Notes: generated by a model from the sequence alone, not told the origin. DNA of 64,000 nucleotides from DAIPKP01 sp964539095 (GCA_964539095.1 CAZIFL010000003.1:62001-126000); one strand, 5' to 3'; shown: positions 51,123-60,160, numbered from the stretch's first letter. Numbers and translations: made by a program.

Positions 51123-52043
51123 ATGAGTTCGCAGGAGGTTTCTCTCAGGAGACGGCGCTTCGCCCTTCGTTTCGGCGGATCGGCTGCGGAGAAGAATGGA
51201 AACGCCCCGTTCCGCGCCCTGCGCCCGGTTTCCGGGCTCTCCCTCTGTGGTAAGGCCGGTTTGACCGTCCTTCTGTTCATCCTCGCCACGGGGGTGTTTT
51301 CCCTTCTGTTCATGGGCGACGCGCACCGCGTCCCGTCGGGAGAGTCGCTGGAATCTCCAAGTCCGCGGCACATCCTGGGCACGGACGACCTCGGCATAGA
51401 CATGGTGGCGCAACTTTGCCGGGGTGCGCTGGTCAGCGCCCTGGTCGGACTGGGAGCGGCGGTGTTGGCGGGCGCGGGGGGAAGCGTGCTCGGGATGCTG
51501 GGGGGGTACGCGGGAGGATGGCCCGACAGGCTGATCTCGGGGCTCTGCGACGTGCTGGCGGCCATTCCGCAGCTCCCCCTGATGATTGTCCTCGGGGCGT
51601 TTCTGGGGCCTAGTGTCCGGAATATCGTTTTCGTTGTGGCGCTGCTCTCGTGGGTGGGGCCGGCCCGTATCGCCCGGGCGAAAACGCTCTCCATGCGCCG
51701 CGAGAAGTTTATCGTCGCGGCGGCCTGCTACGGCGCGTCGCTGTCTCATATCGCGGTGAAGCATCTTGTGCCAGCGCTGGCACCCCTCGTCGCGGCGAGT
51801 GTTCTGCGAATCATCGGCCACGCGGTGGTGGCGGAAGCGGGGCTGACATTTCTCGGGCTGGGAGATCCCACGTCGAAGAGCTGGGGGATGATTCTGAACC
51901 GATCAATGAGCTTCGGCGGAATCTATTTCACGGATTTCTGGAAGTGGTGGGTGCTTCCGCCGCTGATCGCGTTGACGATGCTGGTGGTCTCCACGGCGTT
52001 CATCGCAAGGGACCTTGAGAAGTTCGTGAACAGAAAACTGTAG
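51123..52043 (+). CDS. Family-5 ABC importer permease C (methyltransferase operon)
   Basis: A 306-residue DppC/NikC-type permease starting at the base after the permease B stop. The N-terminus has a basic, 45-residue cytoplasmic extension (SLRRRRFALRFGG) longer than usual. Motifs: SPRHILGTDDLGIDMVAQLCRGA (the HPLGTD-GRD region, here degenerate), GVLGAFLGPSVRN-like segment and EAA loop VAAACYGASLSHIAVKHLVPAL, plus AEAGLTFLGLGDPTSKSWGMIL. 22 bp to the ATPase. Confidence 0.9.
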   Translation: MSSQEVSLRRRRFALRFGGSAAEKNGNAPFRALRPVSGLSLCGKAGLTVLLFILATGVFSLLFMGDAHRVPSGESLESPSPRHILGTDDLGIDMVAQLCRGALVSALVGLGAAVLAGAGGSVLGMLGGYAGGWPDRLISGLCDVLAAIPQLPLMIVLGAFLGPSVRNIVFVVALLSWVGPARIARAKTLSMRREKFIVAAACYGASLSHIAVKHLVPALAPLVAASVLRIIGHAVVAEAGLTFLGLGDPTSKSWGMILNRSMSFGGIYFTDFWKWWVLPPLIALTMLVVSTAFIARDLEKFVNRKL

Positions 52044-52065
52044 AAGGCAAGGGGAGAGGTGCGCG

Positions 52066-53769
52066 GTGAACGAGGCTGTTCTGGAGATTCGGAAGATGAC
52101 GGTGCGCTATTCGGGGAGTGGCTCGGACGCGGTGCGCGGCGTAAATCTGGCGCTCAGTTCCGGCGAGTGCGTCGGTTTGATTGGGGAGTCGGGGAGCGGT
52201 AAATCCTCGCTTGCGCTGGCTTCGCTGGGACTGCTGCGGAGGCGGGCCAACGTGGAAGGCGGCGTCCTCTTCAAAGGAGTCGAATTGAACGGGCTGTCGG
52301 AGAGCGCAATGGAACCCTACCGATGGAGCAAAATCGCAATCGTCTTTCAGAACGGTTTAGACGTGCTGAACCCGGTGGTTACGGTGGGCGAACAGATCGC
52401 CGAATGTATTCGCAGACACTCGGGAGGGGCGGCAGCGGCGGAGAAGACGAGGCGTCTGCTGGAGATGGTAGGTTTGCGGGCGTCCTGGAGCGAGGCCTAT
52501 CCGCATCAGTTCTCGGGGGGTATGCGACAGAAGGTGCTTGTGGCCATGGCGCTCTCCTGCGATCCGGAGGTTTTGCTCGTGGACGAGCCGACCATGGCTC
52601 TCGATGCGGTTTCAAAGCGCGAAATCGTCCAACTGCTTCTGCGGCTTCAGGCGGAGCGCGGCTTTGCCATGCTCGTGATTTCACACGAGCTGCCCGTGAT
52701 TTCCGCGATGACCTCCCGTGTTATGGTGATGTACTCGGGAAGCGTTCTCGAAGAAGGGCCGACGGAAGAGCTGTTGAAAGACCCGCTGCACCCCTACACG
52801 AGGGGGCTGATCTCCTCGTCTCCCTCGGTGAATCCCTACCGCGACATGTGGGGCATTCCGGGAGAGATCGCCCTTACGGGTGAGAAGCAGTGTCCCTTTT
52901 TCAGTCGGTGCACGCAACGTATCGGCAGGTGTGCCGAAGAGCTTCCGGCTTTGAAGACGGTTCGTGACGGGCGGCGCGTCGCCTGTATCCGCAACGGAAT
53001 CGTCACGCTCCTCAGAGGGTGCGGCATCTCCAAGACCTACGGTGCTGTAGAGCGGAGCGTGGCGGCGTGCGTCGACTGCTCTCTGGAGGTCAGGGCTGGG
53101 GAAGTGTGTGCGCTAATAGGCGAGTCCGGCTCGGGCAAGACCACGCTTGCGGAGATTCTCTCGGGGATCACGCGCCCGGACTCCGGAGAGATGCTGTTCG
53201 AGGGGCGGCATGTACGCGGCAACAGCGAGACATCGAAGACGGGCGGCATGCAGATCGTCTTTCAAGATCCCCTTTCCGCAACCAACGAACACTTGACGAT
53301 AGAGGAGACCGTGAGGGAGCCTCTGGATATTCTGAGGGAGGGGACGAAGACGGAGAGATGCCGGGTGGCGAGCGAGGCGTTGAAAAACGTGCAGCTTCCC
53401 TGTGACGAGGCCTTTCTGAAACGGCGCTGTTTCATGCTCAGTGGCGGCCAGCGGCAGCGGGTGGCCGTCGCGCGGGCGCTCGTGATGCGGCCGAAGCTGC
53501 TGATCGCCGACGAGATTAGCGCCATGCTCGACCCCTCCACGGCGGCCAACATGCTGCGCCTGCTGAAGGGGCTTCAGAACTCGCAGGGGTTCGCCATGCT
53601 CTTCGTCACGCACGACCTCGCGCTGGCGCAGAAGATCGCGGACAGGGTCTACGTGATGCGCTGCGGAAGGATCGTTGAACACGGTCCGACGGAAGACGTG
53701 CTGGGCTCACCGAAAGAAGAGTATACGAAGCTGCTCATGAGCGGCCTGGGCACCGTGCTCAGCGCGTAA
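52066..53769 (+). CDS. Fused DppD-DppF-type ABC ATPase (methyltransferase operon)
   Basis: A 567-residue double ATPase. NBD1: GLIGESGSGKSSLALASLGLL, FSGGMRQKVLVAMALS, LVDEPTMALDAVSK, and the oligopeptide-type Cys cluster CPFFSRCTQRIGRC that may bind a metal cluster. NBD2: ALIGESGSGKTTLAEILSG, LSGGQRQRVAVARALV, IADEISAMLDPST. GTG 52066 follows AAGGGGAGAGG. Same architecture as the ATPase at 18-19.7 kb, but codon choice differs, so the two systems probably came separately. Last gene of the operon; no close terminator. Confidence 0.92.
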   Translation: MNEAVLEIRKMTVRYSGSGSDAVRGVNLALSSGECVGLIGESGSGKSSLALASLGLLRRRANVEGGVLFKGVELNGLSESAMEPYRWSKIAIVFQNGLDVLNPVVTVGEQIAECIRRHSGGAAAAEKTRRLLEMVGLRASWSEAYPHQFSGGMRQKVLVAMALSCDPEVLLVDEPTMALDAVSKREIVQLLLRLQAERGFAMLVISHELPVISAMTSRVMVMYSGSVLEEGPTEELLKDPLHPYTRGLISSSPSVNPYRDMWGIPGEIALTGEKQCPFFSRCTQRIGRCAEELPALKTVRDGRRVACIRNGIVTLLRGCGISKTYGAVERSVAACVDCSLEVRAGEVCALIGESGSGKTTLAEILSGITRPDSGEMLFEGRHVRGNSETSKTGGMQIVFQDPLSATNEHLTIEETVREPLDILREGTKTERCRVASEALKNVQLPCDEAFLKRRCFMLSGGQRQRVAVARALVMRPKLLIADEISAMLDPSTAANMLRLLKGLQNSQGFAMLFVTHDLALAQKIADRVYVMRCGRIVEHGPTEDVLGSPKEEYTKLLMSGLGTVLSA

Positions 53770-54314
53770 GAGCGGAGCGGAAAGAGTCCATGGCGCCCAA
53801 ATTCACAGGCAAAGAAAACGAAAACCTCTCTGGACTGTTCGTAGGGCAGTGATGGGGTAGTGTTTACGAAGACACAAACCCTCACCGGAGAGATACGATC
53901 CATCATGCCAAAAAACGCCGGAATAATCGACGTCGAAATACAGGGAGGTGACAGTAATCCTACTTCCTTCGGAAGATTGTGCTTAATAGTCGGGCTTTTC
54001 TGCAAGAAGAGAGATGTGGTTTGCGCTCGTCGTACACCTCATTCCTTTTTTCGTGATTCTTTATGGAGTGTCCGTTGTTATTAAACCACATTGCATATGG
54101 TGTATGGCTCTGATTACCTTGGAAGCAGTTGTTAGCCACCGCCCTCGGGTAGGTGGCTTTTTGCTTTTTTCGTTTCCTTCTTTTACTGCGGGATCCTCCG
54201 GATTTCGGTATACTACTAAGGGATCATGATGAGAGCCATGACAACCATGCTTATGCACAGAATAGATATAGAAAAGAAAAGCTCTCCGGGGTGCCCCGGG
54301 GAAAGGACGGGAAG
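53770..54314. other. 545-bp intergenic region without a supported gene
   Basis: Follows the importer operon and precedes the nitroreductase. Short frames exist (for example 53860-54084 +) but lack ribosome sites or family features. Composition shifts from GC-rich to AT-rich near 53980. The terminator at 54134 lies at its 3' side, so the stretch could be a long 3' end of the operon or a small RNA gene. Confidence 0.45.
54134..54171 (+). terminator. Intrinsic terminator downstream of the importer operon
   Basis: AGCCACC (54134-54140) / GGTGGCT (54152-54158), then TTTTGCTTTTTT. Confidence 0.85.
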
Positions 54315-54935
54315 ATGTCTCAGATTCTGGAAGCTCTTGTACAGCGGAAGAGCGTGCGAACCTTTAAGGATAAGCCCGTAGGGGAGGAGATGGTGCAGCT
54401 TCTTCTGCGGGCCGCAGCGTGCGCTCCCTCCTGGGGGGATGCCAGGCCCTGGCACTTTGTGGTTCTTGAGGATATAAAGATCATTACCCGCATACCTGAG
54501 TTTCACCCCGAGAGCGCGGTGCTTCTCAAGTGTCCTCTCGCCATTGCCCTCTTTGGGGAGCCTCAACGGGAGGGTTTTCCCGGAAGCTGGCCTCTGGACT
54601 GTGCGGCGGCGATGGAGAATGTTCTTCTTCAGGCCCAGGCGCTTCATCTCGGGGCGGTGTGGCTTGGGGTCTATCCTCATGAGCGGCGGATGCATGCTTT
54701 GGAGGCTCTTCTGGAGGTGCCCCCTCATATCCGGGCCTTCGGGGTGGCGGCGGTGGGGCACCCTGGGGAGAACCCTTCTCCCCGGGAGGAGCGTTTCGAT
54801 CCCTCCCGGGTGCATTACGGATCGTGGAGGAGCACCGAGGCCGAGAGCGAATCTGATGAATTTGACAAACCTGACGAACCTGAAGCAGTTCCCGAACATC
54901 ACGGGGGAGAAGAAGGGAGAGCTGAGCATGCCTGA
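54315..54935 (+). CDS. Nitroreductase-family protein
   Basis: A 206-residue FMN-dependent nitroreductase. ATG 54315 has AAAGGA at 7 bp; the frame to 54153 crosses a terminator. Motifs: ALVQRKSVRTFKDKPVGEEMVQLLLRAAACAPSWGDARPWHFVVL (FMN-binding RxSxRxF and APS-N/W region), ALFGEPQ and MENVLLQAQALHLGAVWLGVYP. The C-terminal 35 residues are an acidic, repetitive tail not seen in the core family. It overlaps the next gene by 8 bp. Substrate unknown; co-transcription with a nucleoside-type importer may be fortuitous. Confidence 0.88.
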   Translation: MSQILEALVQRKSVRTFKDKPVGEEMVQLLLRAAACAPSWGDARPWHFVVLEDIKIITRIPEFHPESAVLLKCPLAIALFGEPQREGFPGSWPLDCAAAMENVLLQAQALHLGAVWLGVYPHERRMHALEALLEVPPHIRAFGVAAVGHPGENPSPREERFDPSRVHYGSWRSTEAESESDEFDKPDEPEAVPEHHGGEEGRAEHA

Positions 54936-56478
54936 ATACGGAGGAACGCCCCTGGTTTCCATGCAGGGAATCACCAAGAGCTTCTATGGGGTTTTCGCCA
55001 ACAAAAAAGTAGATTTTGATGTTTTCGTCGGAGAGATCCACACCCTTTTGGGGGAAAACGGTGCAGGAAAGAGCACCCTCATGAATGTTTTAAGCGGCCT
55101 TTACCGTCCCGAAGAGGGATCCATCCGGGTGGAGGGGGCGCTTCGGGATTTTCGATCCCCCCGGGATGCCATTGCGGGAGGAGTGGGGATGGTACACCAG
55201 CACTTTATGCTTGTGCCGGTGCAGACCGTGTGGGAGAACATGATTCTGGGGCGGAAGGATATACCCCTGAGGCTTCCCCGAAAGAAGATTATTCGGGAGG
55301 TGGAAGAGCTTTCCCAGCGCTACGGTCTGGAGGTGGATCCCGAGGCCAAGATCTGGCAGCTTTCCATCGGGGAGCAGCAGCGGGTGGAGATTCTTCGGGC
55401 TCTCTACCGGGGGGCCCGGCTTCTGGTGCTGGACGAGCCCACCGCAGTGCTCACCCCCCAGGAGGCCAAGAGCCTCTTCGGAGTGATGCGCCGCATGGCC
55501 GCTGAAGGACACGGTCTGGTCTTTATCTCCCACAAGCTGGATGAGGTGATGGAGATCTCCGATCGGGTGACTATTCTTCGCAAGGGGGAGAAGGTGGGGG
55601 TCTTCGATACCGCCGCCATGACCCGGGAATCTCTGGCGGAGAAGATGGTGGGGCGTACCGTGGTGCCCACGGTGAATCCCGGAGGCGAAAAGTCCGGGGA
55701 GGTGGCCTATGCCTGCCGGAACCTCCGGGTTATGGGGGATCGGGGAGTAGAGAAGGTGAAGGGGCTCTCTCTGGAGCTTCGTAAGGGGGAGATCTTCGGC
55801 CTGGCGGGAATCTCCGGCAACGGACAGACGGAACTTTGCGAGGCCCTGGCGGGGATGCGCCCTCTCCTCTCGGGGGAGCTGCAGATCCGGGGAAAACCCC
55901 TGCATAAGCCCTCTCCTCGAAAGATTCTCAAGGAAGGGGTGGCCTTTATCCCTGCGGATCGTCGGGGGGTGGGGCTGATCCCCTCCATGAATCTTCGGGA
56001 GAATGTGGCTTTGCGCAAATACTGGCGTCCGGAGTACGATAAGTGGATAGGCTGCCTGGATTGGGAGGCTGTGGCGGGGAAGACCGGGGAGATTGTGGGG
56101 GGATATAACGTACAGATCCCCCGGCTCGGCATTCCTGTGCGCTCTCTTTCCGGGGGGAATTTGCAGAAGCTCATGCTGGGGCGGGAGATGATCGACAAGC
56201 CCCAGGTGATCATAGCCTTTCAACCCACCTGGGGGCTTGATGTGGGGGCCACCCAGTACGTGCGGCGGCAGCTTGTGGAGGCTCGGGAGCGGGGGGCGGC
56301 GGTGCTCCTCGTCTCGGAGGATCTGGAGGAGGTCATGGCTCTCAGCGATCGGATTGGCATTATCTTCGGAGGGGAGATCATGGGGATTCTGCCCGGCAGT
56401 GAGCATGTGGAGGAGGAGCGTCTGGGGCTTCTCATGGCGGGCTCCCGGTTGGAAGATCTCGAAAGGGGGAGGAACTGA
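54928..56478 (+). CDS. Nucleoside/simple-sugar ABC importer ATPase (NupO/YufO type)
   Basis: A 516-residue double-NBD ATPase of the BmpA-linked class. ATG 54928 lies within the nitroreductase 3' end, behind AAGGGAG; the longer frame from 54544 is a shadow. NBD1: TLLGENGAGKSTLMNVLSGLY, signature LSIGEQQRVEILRALY, LVLDEPTAVLTPQEA. NBD2: degenerate P-loop AGISGNGQTELCEALAG, LSGGNLQKLMLGREMI and IIAFQPTWGLDVGA, the last typical of NupO-like proteins. Two cognate permeases follow. The matching binding lipoprotein (BmpA/NupN) is not in the window. Confidence 0.92.
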   Translation: MPEYGGTPLVSMQGITKSFYGVFANKKVDFDVFVGEIHTLLGENGAGKSTLMNVLSGLYRPEEGSIRVEGALRDFRSPRDAIAGGVGMVHQHFMLVPVQTVWENMILGRKDIPLRLPRKKIIREVEELSQRYGLEVDPEAKIWQLSIGEQQRVEILRALYRGARLLVLDEPTAVLTPQEAKSLFGVMRRMAAEGHGLVFISHKLDEVMEISDRVTILRKGEKVGVFDTAAMTRESLAEKMVGRTVVPTVNPGGEKSGEVAYACRNLRVMGDRGVEKVKGLSLELRKGEIFGLAGISGNGQTELCEALAGMRPLLSGELQIRGKPLHKPSPRKILKEGVAFIPADRRGVGLIPSMNLRENVALRKYWRPEYDKWIGCLDWEAVAGKTGEIVGGYNVQIPRLGIPVRSLSGGNLQKLMLGREMIDKPQVIIAFQPTWGLDVGATQYVRRQLVEARERGAAVLLVSEDLEEVMALSDRIGIIFGGEIMGILPGSEHVEEERLGLLMAGSRLEDLERGRN

Positions 56479-56480
56479 TC

Positions 56481-57551
56481 ATGTGGGTACTGCGTCTGAA
56501 AAAGCGGGTGGATCCCCCTCGGTGGCTGGAAGTTGCCATCCCCCTGGCGGGGGTGGTGGGGGCCCTGGTCTTTTCGGGGATTCTTCTGGCCTTTCTCGGG
56601 GTCTCTCCTCTGGAGGCCTACAGTTCCATGATCCGGGGTGCCCTGGGGGATTGGTACGGCATCAGCGAGACTCTGGTAAAGGCGGTGCCTCTTGCCCTCT
56701 GCGGCCTTGCGGTGACCCTGGCCTTCAAGATGAAGGTCTGGAATATCGGGGCCGAGGGGCAGTTTTATCTCGGCTGTATCGCCACCGCTGCGGCGGTGCG
56801 CTACTTTCCTGCGGAAAATGGTTTTATCATGTTTCTTATCATGTTCGGCTTCGCCGTTGTGGCGGGGGGAATCTGGGGAGCCATCCCAGGGTTTCTCAAG
56901 GGGCGGTGGAGTGTCAACGAAATTATCACCACCCTCATGCTCAACTACGTGGCGCTCCATCTGGCGGATTACTTCGTCTACGGTCCCTGGCGGGATCCCG
57001 CAGCTCTGGGCTTTCCCATGACCGCCCCCTTTCACCAGGCTGCCCGGCTCTCCCAGTTCTTCGACAGTCGTCTTCACTCGGGGATCTTTCTCGCCATTCT
57101 TGCAGCGCTGGTGATGCGCTTCATTTTCTTGTGGACCAAGTGGGGGTTCGAGGTTCGGGTGGTGGGACAGAATCCCCGGGGGGCGCACTATGCGGGAATC
57201 CCCTATCTGCGTAATTTGGTGCTGGTGATGTTTCTCTCGGGAGCCCTGGCGGGGCTGGCGGGGATGTGTGAGATCGCGGGGCTTCAGGGGCGGTTACAGC
57301 ACGCTGCCTCTTCGGGCTACGGCTATACCGCTATCATCGTGGCCTGGCTGGCCCGGCTGAACTCCCTGGCGGTACTGCTGGTGGCCTTTCTCATGGGAGT
57401 AATCCTCGTGGGGGGGGATACCCTTCAGGTGGTGATGGGGCTCCCTCTGGCGAGCACCCAGATCATTCAGGGGGCTATCCTCTTCTTTGTTTTGGGAGGG
57501 GAGTTCTTCCGATACTATAGCGTTTCTCTTCATAAAAAGGAGGCGGAGTAG
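56481..57551 (+). CDS. Nucleoside-type ABC importer permease (NupP type)
   Basis: A 356-residue BPD_transp_2 permease. ATG 56481 starts 2 bp after the ATPase stop behind GGGGAGG. Motifs: PLEAYSSMIRGALGDWYGISETLVKAVPLALCGLAVTLAFKMKVWNIGAEGQFYLG, GAIPGFLKGRWSVNEIITTLMLNYVALHLADYFV and GYGYTAIIVAWLARLNSLAVLLVAFLMGVILVGG, all characteristic of YufP/NupP. Partner of the next permease. Confidence 0.92.
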   Translation: MWVLRLKKRVDPPRWLEVAIPLAGVVGALVFSGILLAFLGVSPLEAYSSMIRGALGDWYGISETLVKAVPLALCGLAVTLAFKMKVWNIGAEGQFYLGCIATAAAVRYFPAENGFIMFLIMFGFAVVAGGIWGAIPGFLKGRWSVNEIITTLMLNYVALHLADYFVYGPWRDPAALGFPMTAPFHQAARLSQFFDSRLHSGIFLAILAALVMRFIFLWTKWGFEVRVVGQNPRGAHYAGIPYLRNLVLVMFLSGALAGLAGMCEIAGLQGRLQHAASSGYGYTAIIVAWLARLNSLAVLLVAFLMGVILVGGDTLQVVMGLPLASTQIIQGAILFFVLGGEFFRYYSVSLHKKEAE

Positions 57552-57553
57552 CC

Positions 57554-58483
57554 ATGGAAATTCTTATTCCCATTCTCGCTGCGGCGGTGCGGAGCGGTAC
57601 CCCTATTCTCTACGCTACTCTGGGAGAGATCATTACCGAAAAGGCGGGAATCATGAACCTGGGGCTGGAGGGAATTATGCTCATGGGTGCCCTGGGGGGA
57701 TTCTGGGTGAACTATATGGGCTACTCCCCCTGGCTGGCCATCCTCTTCGCCTTCGGAGTGGGGGCTCTTATGGGGTTGGTGCATGCCTTTCTCTGTGTTA
57801 CCCTGCGGACCAATCAGGTGGTGAGCGGTTTGGCCCTTACCATGTTCGGCACCGGAGCGAGTTCCCTTCTGGGGCGGGGGTTCATCGGAGAGACCATTCC
57901 AGGAATCCGGGCTCTCCCTCTCCCCATGCTTTCGGAGATTCCCTGGATAGGCCCCATCTTCTTCCGGCATGATCCTCTGGTCTATATGGCCTATCTCCTG
58001 GTGGGGGTGCTCTGTTGGTTTCTCTACCGTTCCCGGCCGGGGCTGCATCTTCGGGCGGTGGGGGAATCGCCCCAGGTGGTGGATGCCTCGGGGCTTTCGG
58101 CTATCAAGCTCCGTTATCTTTACACCATTATCGGGGCGGGGATCGTGGCCATCGGAGGGGCCTATCTTTCGGTGGTCTACAACAAGCTCTGGGGGGATAT
58201 GATGACCGCCGGCCGGGGATGGATTGCGGTGGCTCTGGTGATTTTCGCCATCTGGAATCCCCTCCGGGCGGCTTTTGGGGCCTACCTCTTCGGAGGGGTG
58301 GAGGCCATGCAGCTCCGGATGCAGGCGGGAGGAACGGGGATTTCGGCGCCTCTGCTGCTGATGCTCCCCTACCTCTTTACCATCGGGGTGCTGGTCTTTA
58401 TCTCCATCCGAAAGGGACGGGGGATTCTCCTCGGAGCCCCCGCAGCCTTAGGAGAGCCTTACTACCGGGAGGAACGGGAGTGA
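57554..58483 (+). CDS. Nucleoside-type ABC importer permease (NupQ type)
   Basis: A 309-residue permease of the YufQ/NupQ type: SGTPILYATLGEIITEKAGIMNLGLEGIMLMGALGGF at the N-terminus, RTNQVVSGLALTMFGTGASSLLGRG, RAVGESPQVVDASGLSAIKLRY and AGRGWIAVALVIFAIWNPLRAAFGAYLFGGVEAM. ATG 57554 is 2 bp after the previous stop with AAGGAGG. Ends the transporter genes; an amidohydrolase follows 107 bp later. Confidence 0.92.
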   Translation: MEILIPILAAAVRSGTPILYATLGEIITEKAGIMNLGLEGIMLMGALGGFWVNYMGYSPWLAILFAFGVGALMGLVHAFLCVTLRTNQVVSGLALTMFGTGASSLLGRGFIGETIPGIRALPLPMLSEIPWIGPIFFRHDPLVYMAYLLVGVLCWFLYRSRPGLHLRAVGESPQVVDASGLSAIKLRYLYTIIGAGIVAIGGAYLSVVYNKLWGDMMTAGRGWIAVALVIFAIWNPLRAAFGAYLFGGVEAMQLRMQAGGTGISAPLLLMLPYLFTIGVLVFISIRKGRGILLGAPAALGEPYYREERE

Positions 58484-58590
58484 CCTGTTGTCTCGGGAGA
58501 GCTTTTTCCCAAGGCTCGAACTCCTCTTGGTGTGCTATGGCGAAGGTTTCTATTTTGAGTACGAGAAAAGAAAGGAATACTGCATAAACT

Positions 58591-59772
58591 ATGAAGGGTA
58601 ATCTACTTATTCGTAATACTACGGTCTATACCATGGGGTCCCGTGGGGTGTTGGAGCATGCGGATATCCTCATTCGAGATGGTCGCATTGCGGTGGCGGG
58701 AGGGGCAGAAACTCCCCCAGAACCTCTGGAGATTCTGGATGGACGCTCTCTCATCGCTACACCGGGGCTTATGGATGTTCATACACATCTCGGGGCCTGC
58801 GAGGATAGCTACCCCGAGCAGATGTCCAGTGAAAACGAGATGACCGATCCCGCCATACCGCAGCTTCGGATTCTCGACGCCATCAACCCTCGGGATCGAG
58901 CTTTCGCAGATGCCCGGGAGAGCGGGGTTACGGCGGTACAGGTGCTCCCCGGAAGCGGTAACGTCATCGGGGGGGAGTGTGCCATTCTCAGTACCGCCGG
59001 GGAGTATGTGGAGGATATGCTTCTTCAGGCTCCCTCGGGGATGAAGGTGGCTTTTGGAGAGAACCCCAAGGGGGTCTATGGGGGGAAGGATAAATTTCCC
59101 TCCACCCGTATGGGGGTGGCGGCGTGCCTGCGGGAGCAGCTTCTGGGGGCTCAGAACTACGCCCGCCATCTGGAGCATCAGGCAGAAAAGGAAGAAAAGG
59201 AGCGGGATCCTCTGGAGCGGGATTTTGCCAAGGAGGCTCTTCTTCGGGTGCTTTCCCGGGAGGTGCCTCTGCGTATTCATGCCCATCGAGGAGATGATAT
59301 GGCCACGGGATTGCGCATCGCTCGGGAGTTCGGCTGCAACTGTACGCTTGAGCACGGTACCGAGGGGCATCTGGTGGGGGATCTTCTGGTGCGGCACAAG
59401 ATCCCCGTGGCCTTCGGCCCCTTTCTGAGCTTCCGCTCCAAGCTGGAGCTTGTGGAGATGGAGCCCCGACATCTGGTGGAGCTTTACCGCAAGGGGGTGC
59501 CGGTGAGCCTCATGACGGATCATCCGGTGCTCCCCATAAGCTATATGCTTGCCCAGGCGGGGCGGCTGGTGCGGGAGGGGCTTACGCCTCTTGAGGTACT
59601 GGGGCTGCTCACATCTTCCGCGGCGGCGCATCTGGGGCTTTCGCAGGAGATGGGCTCCCTGGAAGAGGGCAAACGGGGGGATCTGGTGCTCTGGGACGGA
59701 GACCCTCTCGCCTACACCACCAGCGTGGTGGCCACGGTGATCCAGGGGATTGTGGTGTACCGTAAGAAATAG
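58591..59772 (+). CDS. Imidazolonepropionase-like amidohydrolase
   Basis: A 393-residue metal-dependent hydrolase. Metal ligands: PGLMDVHTHLG (HxH near 60), HAHRGDD (near 230), LEHGTEGHL and the catalytic Asp in MTDHPVLP. The C-terminal LSQEMGSLEEGKRGDLVLWDGDPL closes the composite beta domain. ATG 58591. Typical for the COG1228 branch of amidohydrolases, whose substrates range from imidazolonepropionate to peptides and nucleobase derivatives. Position behind a nucleoside-type importer hints at a nucleobase-related substrate, unproven. There is no Lys for carbamylation in a dihydroorotase-like position that I can assign. Confidence 0.88.
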   Translation: MKGNLLIRNTTVYTMGSRGVLEHADILIRDGRIAVAGGAETPPEPLEILDGRSLIATPGLMDVHTHLGACEDSYPEQMSSENEMTDPAIPQLRILDAINPRDRAFADARESGVTAVQVLPGSGNVIGGECAILSTAGEYVEDMLLQAPSGMKVAFGENPKGVYGGKDKFPSTRMGVAACLREQLLGAQNYARHLEHQAEKEEKERDPLERDFAKEALLRVLSREVPLRIHAHRGDDMATGLRIAREFGCNCTLEHGTEGHLVGDLLVRHKIPVAFGPFLSFRSKLELVEMEPRHLVELYRKGVPVSLMTDHPVLPISYMLAQAGRLVREGLTPLEVLGLLTSSAAAHLGLSQEMGSLEEGKRGDLVLWDGDPLAYTTSVVATVIQGIVVYRKK

Positions 59773-60160
59773 GGGGAAGCGGGATGCCCTGAAATCTCCC
59801 AGGTTTTTTATTCCGAAGGTTGGTTATGCAACGCCAAGGGCGGGCCTGCGCGTAGCGGCCCACCCTTGGCGTTTGTGGAATTCAGGGCGAGGGTCTTTCA
59901 TCCTATATTTGCATGTTCCCCGGGGATATTTCGGGGTTTTTAGGGGAAAGAACGTAAAAATTCTTTCTAAGCTTGAGTTTTTACAGTAGTTTTTACAATA
60001 ATGTTGCTAAAAAGAGGCGGGAGAGCCTTTATTCCCGGAGGTTGCGGTAGTATAGTCTTTTTGTGATTTCTCTGCAGGAGATCTCAAGAATGCAGGCCGT
60101 TACAGAAGGAGATGAAGGTGTCTTGTACTGTCGAAAATTTTCGAGAATGTGTAAGAGAGG
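59773..60160. other. 388-bp intergenic region with a long hairpin
   Basis: Holds an interrupted 17-bp inverted repeat: AACGCCAAGGG (59830-59840) with GGGCC, pairing with GGCCC and CCCTTGGCGTT (59857-59873). The T-run after it is short (GTTTG), so it may be a terminator for the amidohydrolase operon or a repeat element. The rest is AT-rich. No gene and no clear promoter for the chemoreceptor gene seen. Confidence 0.5.

Noticed and set aside
54153..54314. N-terminal extension of the nitroreductase frame to 54153
   Set aside because: It would begin inside an intrinsic terminator; ATG 54315 has a proper ribosome site and matches the family start.
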